This document shows positions 8,298 through 11,608 of a stretch of 11,608 bases of DNA, piece by piece. Made by a program: the position numbers and the translations under genes. Source of the DNA: Candidatus Aminicenantota bacterium (GTDB lineage: Bacteria; Acidobacteriota; B3-B38; Guanabaribacteriales; B3-B38); assembly GCA_029880275.1 (NCBI GenBank), contig JAOUOQ010000037.1:1-11608 (forward strand). The letters run 5' to 3'. Each line of letters begins with the position of its first letter. Position 1 is the first letter of the stretch. The notes under the pieces were generated by a model that saw nothing but the letters and a program-made list of their open reading frames with translations, did no database searches and had not been told where the DNA came from.

Positions 8298-8352
8298 TGT
8301 AAGGTTTTATACATTACAAGGTTTTACCAACTATCCTCCTTCTGCTGTAAGG
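8298..8352 (-). repeat. Three CCTT-type direct repeats in the citrate synthase leader
   Basis: Read on the minus strand, CCTTACA occurs at 8346-8352 and 8298-8304 and CCTTGTA at 8315-8321. The last two belong to a longer TAAAACCTT repeat (8318-8326 and 8301-8309) spaced 17 bases apart. TGTAA/TTACA at 8298-8302 and 8314-8318 also form an inverted pair. The repeats lie between the predicted transcription start and the ribosome site, where a regulator or RNA pairing could act. The function is unknown. Confidence 0.5.
8307..8330 (-). CDS. Possible 7-codon leader peptide upstream of citrate synthase
   Basis: In the transcript leader a perfect AAGGAGG (8335-8341) is followed four bases later by TTG, valine, lysine, proline, cysteine, asparagine, valine and a TAA stop at 8307-8309. 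The spacing is tight and the start is TTG, so translation is uncertain. The reason to list it is the strong ribosome site about 60 bases upstream of the true one, for which no other use is seen. Confidence 0.2.
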   Translation of the reverse strand: MVKPCNV

Positions 8353-8358
8353 CTAATA

Positions 8359-8386
8359 ATTATACCATAATTATCCCCCACTGCAA
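8359..8386 (-). promoter_or_regulatory. Sigma-70 promoter of citrate synthase with extended -10
   Basis: On the minus strand, TTGCAG (8381-8386) is followed after 16 bases by a perfect TATAAT (8359-8364) preceded by TGG, an extended -10 of the TGn type. Transcription would start near 8352 and leave a leader of about 80 bases before the ATG at 8268. Confidence 0.7.
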
Positions 8387-8407
8387 GCAAAAAACGACAG
8401 CGGGGAT
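8373..8407. other. Dyad overlapping the citrate synthase -35 element
   Basis: ATCCCCCACTG (8373-8383) and CAGCGGGGAT (8398-8407) are inverted arms with 14 bases between them, broken by one mismatch and one extra C. The left arm covers part of the -35 and the promoter spacer. It could be an operator for a dimeric repressor or activator. On the plus strand it is followed by ATTTTTTATT and so also resembles a terminator, but nothing is transcribed towards it on that strand. Confidence 0.35.
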
Positions 8408-8440
8408 ATTTTTTATTACCCGGAGAACTACACCCTGAAT

Positions 8441-8454
8441 AGCCAATAATGGCT
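8441..8454. other. Small perfect hairpin after the radical SAM gene
   Basis: AGCCA-ATAA-TGGCT is a five-pair stem with a four-base loop, 25 bases past the end of the radical SAM gene. On the minus strand it is not followed by a T-run; on the plus strand TTCTCTTTTT follows. It is therefore a poor terminator for the minus-strand operon, although it is the only hairpin close to its end. Confidence 0.25.
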
Positions 8455-8478
8455 TTCTCTTTTTGCCTTATTGTTATA

Positions 8479-9414
8479 CTATCTTTCTTTTTTCTTTATG
8501 GGCTTATAATAGCGTTTGTTCCCGAAAGATATGGCTTCTATCTTACCGGCATCTATTAGTTTTTTGATGTATTTAAGCGTTTCGTTAGGATGTAATCCCA
8601 GCCCATCTGCCAGGTCCTTAATAGTCGCCGGTCTTCTCTGGAGGGATTCCCATATAGCCTTCTCCTCCTCCCGCTCCAGCGGGGGAGGCTCTCTTGGGCC
8701 GAAGCGAGCGATTACTTCACATTGACTCCCGAGAAATACTCTCACCTTATCCATTTCCTCTCTGATGAGGGGAAGGGCGTAAGCTTCCGAGGGAGGACGA
8801 ACCACGGTATTCAACTGGACTTTATGAGGTGCGATGCGAGAGATGACTTCTCTCATTCTCTGAAGCTCATCGGGTGAGTCGTTCACCCCTTTGACCAGCA
8901 TTATCTCCAGCCATAGTGTGCCCCGATATGCTTTTTTAAACGCCCTTATTCCCTCAATCACTTCCTCTATACTTATGGATGGGAGGGGGCGATTGACCTT
9001 CTCAAAGACCCTCTGGGAAGCGGCATCAAGAGAAGGGACGATCAGGTCGCTCTCCATAAGCTCTTCCCTTACTTCGGCTGACCTCAGCAGGGCACCATTG
9101 GTAAGCACAGCCACCTGAATGGCGGTAAATCCTTTAATCTTTTTAATTGCTTCTCCCAGCCCAGAGTTCAAGGTTGGCTCCCCGGAACCGGAGAAGGTGA
9201 GGTAATCTATCTTGTGCTCACAGCTCAGAGCGGCTTTGAGCTCTTCAATGACCTCTTCAATGGATACCCATTCCCGTCTTTTCTCGGTCTTTCTGGTGGT
9301 TCTTCCCAGCTGACAGTAAATGCAGTCGAAATTGCAGGTTTTAAAGGGGACCAGGTCTACTCCCAGGGACAGCCCCAGCCGGCGCGAAGACACCGGACCA
9401 TAAATGTGCTTCAT
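8479..9414 (-). CDS. Radical SAM protein with C-terminal winged-helix-like domain
   Basis: The 311-residue protein carries the radical SAM signature CNFDCIYC, with Cys27, Cys31 and Cys34 binding a 4Fe-4S cluster that cleaves S-adenosylmethionine. It is followed by the SAM-contacting segment TFSGSGEPTLN near residue 73. The opening (GPVSSRRLGLSLGVD) and layout resemble the COG0731 group of radical SAM proteins, which includes tRNA wyosine-synthesis relatives, but its substrate is unknown. Residues ~245-305 look like a winged helix: ATIKDLADGLGLHPNETLKYI followed by a GKIEAISFGNKRYY wing, suggesting nucleic-acid or regulatory contact. ATG at 9414 has AGAGGA about ten bases upstream. It lies 33 bases after the OsmC-like gene and is probably the last gene of the apt operon. 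Confidence 0.88.
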   Translation of the reverse strand: MKHIYGPVSSRRLGLSLGVDLVPFKTCNFDCIYCQLGRTTRKTEKRREWVSIEEVIEELKAALSCEHKIDYLTFSGSGEPTLNSGLGEAIKKIKGFTAIQVAVLTNGALLRSAEVREELMESDLIVPSLDAASQRVFEKVNRPLPSISIEEVIEGIRAFKKAYRGTLWLEIMLVKGVNDSPDELQRMREVISRIAPHKVQLNTVVRPPSEAYALPLIREEMDKVRVFLGSQCEVIARFGPREPPPLEREEEKAIWESLQRRPATIKDLADGLGLHPNETLKYIKKLIDAGKIEAISFGNKRYYKPIKKKER

Positions 9415-9447
9415 GGCTCTCTTTTCCTCTGTTTCTCCCGGCTTATT

Positions 9448-9879
9448 TTATAGCTGCTCTTCAGGCTTCTTTATCTCGTACTGATAGCTTATCTTGGCAG
9501 TCTTCTCAAGCATGGCTCCCACCGAGCAATATTTACTCCAGGAGAGCTCGATAGCTCTTTCTACTTTATCCGGAGGAATATCCTTGCCACTGAATACATA
9601 GGTGAGCTCAATTCGAGTGTAGACCCTGGGGTGCTCGGCGGCGGATTCTGCTCTGAGCTTTATATGGAAGGAATCGAACTTGACTCGCATTTTGTTAAGA
9701 AAAGAGACCACATCCATTCCGGTGCACCCTCCCAGTCCTATCAGGAGGAGCTCACCGGGGCGTGCACCACTGTTGGAGCCCCCTACTTCGGGGGCGGCAT
9801 CCAGTACCATGGCATGGTTTGAATCGGCAGCTCCCACAAACTGCATCCCCTCGGTCCAGATTACCCTCGCTTCTTTCAT
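9448..9879 (-). CDS. OsmC family protein (thiol-dependent peroxidase fold)
   Basis: OsmC/Ohr proteins reduce organic hydroperoxides with two reactive cysteines. Both are present: Cys52 in GGCTGMDV and Cys118 in SKYCSVGAMLEKT. The 143-residue length and the RPGELLLIGLGGC helix are typical. The pattern fits the general OsmC group rather than Ohr, and some members of this group have no proven peroxidase role. ATG at 9879 follows AAGGAGG with good spacing. The gene is cytoplasmic, with no signal peptide. It lies 84 bases after the nitroreductase gene and 33 bases before the radical SAM gene, on the same strand. Confidence 0.92.
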   Translation of the reverse strand: MKEARVIWTEGMQFVGAADSNHAMVLDAAPEVGGSNSGARPGELLLIGLGGCTGMDVVSFLNKMRVKFDSFHIKLRAESAAEHPRVYTRIELTYVFSGKDIPPDKVERAIELSWSKYCSVGAMLEKTAKISYQYEIKKPEEQL

Positions 9880-9963
9880 TTTTTGCCCTCCTCCTTAATG
9901 AATAGAGATAAGAAGGTTCTAACGCTCTCCCTGGAGGAAGTACAAGGAGCCAGTTTGAGAGAG

Positions 9964-10689
9964 TTATTTTTTATAGCCCACCGGCATAATCAACAGCGGG
10001 GTCAGCTCCGATGGGAGACCGAGGACCTTGGCTATCTGCTCATCAGAGTAAGCACCTACAATGCCTGCTCCCAGACCTATTGCTTCAGCTTGCAGGAATA
10101 GATTCTGTCCCACATGTCCCACTTCTATATGGACATATCTGATGCCCCGCTCCTTATACTTTACGGTGGTGCGGGCATAATCGGCAGTCACAATCATAAC
10201 TATCGGCGCGGTACCAATCCATTTTTGCCCCAGGGCTCCCTCCACAACCTTATCCCGAGAGTCTCCCTTTATCACCACTTCAACAGAATGGGCCTTGGGG
10301 AGGTAATGGTAGATGCCGGCTTCCAGTCCATCTACTCCTTTATCGCCCACCACCATATACATCTCTATCGGGTCGAGAGCTCCGGCTGAGGCGACTGCCC
10401 TGAGGTTGTCCCTTCCGCCGGTTATCCCCTGGGCAGCCCATAAAAGCTGGGAGACCTGGGCGAGGGTCAGGGACTGTGGCTGAAAGCTTCGAGTGGTTCT
10501 TCTTGCTTTAATGGCTTCTTCCACCGGCATCTTCCCGGTAAGAGACGGCGGGGGGAGCTTTATCTCAGCAGCAGGCTGCTGAGCTTTCTCCTCCTGGCGG
10601 CAGGCAAGGGTAAAACTGCCGGGGATGAGCAACAGGAGGATTAGTAAGAGTGATATTGTGAGAGATGGGTAGAAACTGCGACCTTTCAT
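9964..10689 (-). CDS. SagB-type nitroreductase-family protein, probable lipoprotein
   Basis: The 241-residue product belongs to the FMN-dependent nitroreductase fold, SagB/ThcOx-type. Evidence is RRTTRSF at 63-69, the QVSQLLWAAQGIT helix near 78-90, the SAGALDPIEMY segment at 101-111 (SagB-type proteins usually have SAGALxPLE), and a closing GLGAGIVGAYSD...LLIMPVG region. Residues 10-23 form a hydrophobic signal and Cys30 follows TLA, a loose lipobox, so the enzyme is probably lipid-anchored outside the cytoplasmic membrane; simple signal cleavage is the alternative. No thiazole/oxazole peptide genes (SagC, SagD or a precursor) are nearby, so peptide-azoline oxidation is not supported. ATG at 10689 has AGGAG eight bases upstream. 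It starts 23 bases after apt. Confidence 0.9.
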   Translation of the reverse strand: MKGRSFYPSLTISLLLILLLLIPGSFTLACRQEEKAQQPAAEIKLPPPSLTGKMPVEEAIKARRTTRSFQPQSLTLAQVSQLLWAAQGITGGRDNLRAVASAGALDPIEMYMVVGDKGVDGLEAGIYHYLPKAHSVEVVIKGDSRDKVVEGALGQKWIGTAPIVMIVTADYARTTVKYKERGIRYVHIEVGHVGQNLFLQAEAIGLGAGIVGAYSDEQIAKVLGLPSELTPLLIMPVGYKK

Positions 10690-10712
10690 TGCTCTTACTC
10701 CTATGTTAAAGG

Positions 10713-11228
10713 TTAAAATTTAATAAGTGAGAATATATCCAGACCTTCTAATTTTTTTCGTCCTTCAAGGAACTCAAGCTCGATAAGAAAGGCTAAGCCG
10801 TATACTTTGCCACCCAACTTCCTTATCAGCTCTACGGAGGCTCGGGCGGTGCCCCCGGTAGCCAGCAGGTCGTCGGCGATAAGAACCGTCTGCCCCGGTT
10901 TTATGGCATCCTTATGGAGTTCCAGGCTGTCGGTGCCATATTCCAGCTCGTAGGTCTCCATGATGGTCTCTGCGGGCAGCTTTCCGGGCTTTCTTACGGG
11001 TATAAACCCCGTTCCCAATTTGTACGCCATAATGCCGGCAATGATGAACCCCCGGGCTTCTACCCCCAGCACCAGGTCGATTCCTTTGCCCATGTATCTT
11101 TCTGCCAGCTGATCGATGGCTAAACGCAGGGCATCCTTGTCCTTGAGTAAAGTAGTAATATCCTTGAAGATAATTCCCTTTTTCGGGAAATCTGGCACAT
11201 CCCGTATGGCTTTCCTCAGGTCAATCAC
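10713..11228 (-). CDS. apt: Adenine phosphoribosyltransferase
   Basis: Apt makes AMP from adenine and PRPP in purine salvage. The 171-residue length is standard. The PRPP-binding loop VLIADDLLATGGTA is at 115-128, the adenine-side VEARGF segment at 56-61, and the N-terminal RDVPDFPKKGIIFKDIT at 9-25 is characteristic of the family. The start is GTG at 11228, with GGGAGG six bases upstream and no better ATG. It is the first gene after the promoter at 11316-11344, with a leader of about 80 bases, and is followed 23 bases later by the SagB-type gene, implying co-transcription. Confidence 0.97.
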   Translation of the reverse strand: MIDLRKAIRDVPDFPKKGIIFKDITTLLKDKDALRLAIDQLAERYMGKGIDLVLGVEARGFIIAGIMAYKLGTGFIPVRKPGKLPAETIMETYELEYGTDSLELHKDAIKPGQTVLIADDLLATGGTARASVELIRKLGGKVYGLAFLIELEFLEGRKKLEGLDIFSLIKF

Positions 11229-11315
11229 AGCTCACCTCCCTTATAATAAGTTCACCGGACTATGAGTTCGCACTTTTACGATTGCTTAACCTGTTCCCCT
11301 CAAATTTTCCCTTAC

Positions 11316-11344
11316 ATTATACCCATGCATCCCGCTTCAGTCAA
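11316..11344 (-). promoter_or_regulatory. Near-consensus sigma-70 promoter of the apt operon
   Basis: Read on the minus strand, TTGACT (11339-11344) and a perfect TATAAT (11316-11321) are spaced by 17 bases. Only one base of twelve differs from consensus. The start point would be near 11309, about 80 bases before the GTG of apt. I found no comparable promoter in front of the three genes that follow apt. Confidence 0.75.
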
Positions 11345-11608
11345 CCATAAGTGAGCTTTGCTCTTGAAGATGGATAAAAAATGCAGGATTTGTTAGACAC
11401 ACTTTAAACAGATTTTCAATAGACCATAGCCGAGGCGTAAAAGCTGATCAAGCACCTTTTTTTGCAGGCATTTAGAGCTGGTATCCTCACTCGGGCAACA
11501 ATTTTATTGCAAATTATGATGAGCATGGTGTAATATTAAAAACATGCAGACATAGGTCGTTTCAAATAGCGAGATATATTCTCAGCATTTATAATATATA
11601 GAAGTTAT
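11345..11608. other. AT-rich stretch without a recognisable gene
   Basis: Stop codons are frequent in all frames and no tRNA, structured RNA, insertion-sequence end or repeat is recognisable. The final ~50 bases are especially AT-rich (TATATT, TTTATAATATATAG) and could hold a promoter or a gene end lying mainly outside the window. Confidence 0.5.

Noticed and set aside
9880..9963. Internal promoter TTGTAC-17-TTAGAA before the OsmC-like gene
   Set aside because: The -10 matches the consensus at only two of six positions, so it is not supported.
9883..10101. Plus-strand open frame spanning the gap between the nitroreductase and OsmC genes
   Set aside because: Most of it is antisense to the nitroreductase gene, and the composition does not look like a real protein.
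11248..11275. Imperfect hairpin in the apt leader
   Set aside because: The stem is short and pairs better as plus-strand RNA than as the actual minus-strand transcript, so a regulatory role is unlikely.
11430..11468. Possible plus-strand terminator around TGATCA followed by a run of seven T
   Set aside because: The T-run is present but the preceding stem is only three to four pairs, and no plus-strand gene is seen upstream.

Overview
The window looks like ordinary bacterial chromosome of mid-range GC. Genes are densely packed, starts are ATG, GTG or TTG with purine-rich Shine-Dalgarno sites, and four promoters match the sigma-70 consensus closely. I could not tie it to a phylum from sequence alone. 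No tRNA, rRNA, insertion sequence, integrase, CRISPR array or phage gene is visible.

Plus-strand half (1-6986). A large, mostly helical protein of unknown function runs in from the left edge. It is followed by a promoter and the nucleotide-excision-repair pair uvrB-uvrC, in which uvrC begins on a TTG codon inside the end of uvrB. A spacer of about 190 bases holds weak hairpins and a strong TTGACA-17-TAAAAT promoter. That promoter drives a protein with a beta-solenoid, bactofilin-like N-terminal part and a helical tail, followed at once by a RidA/YjgF-family protein that unusually carries an N-terminal hydrophobic signal.

A bidirectional hairpin terminator (about 7029-7071) separates this half from a convergent minus-strand half (7087-11228). 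Read in transcription order, the minus strand carries apt (adenine phosphoribosyltransferase), a SagB-type nitroreductase with a probable lipoprotein signal, an OsmC-like thiol peroxidase-fold protein and a radical SAM protein with a C-terminal winged-helix-like segment. A single near-consensus promoter at 11316-11344 lies upstream of apt, and small gaps suggest the four genes are one transcription unit. Citrate synthase follows with its own extended -10 promoter and a repeat-rich leader that holds a second, upstream Shine-Dalgarno sequence.

The last ~265 bases are AT-rich and contain no gene I can support. Most genes here are housekeeping. The points most worth a second look are the exported RidA next to the bactofilin-like protein, the grouping of apt with three redox-type genes, the citrate synthase leader, and the unrecognised first gene. 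I found no convincing evidence of a wholly new multi-gene system.
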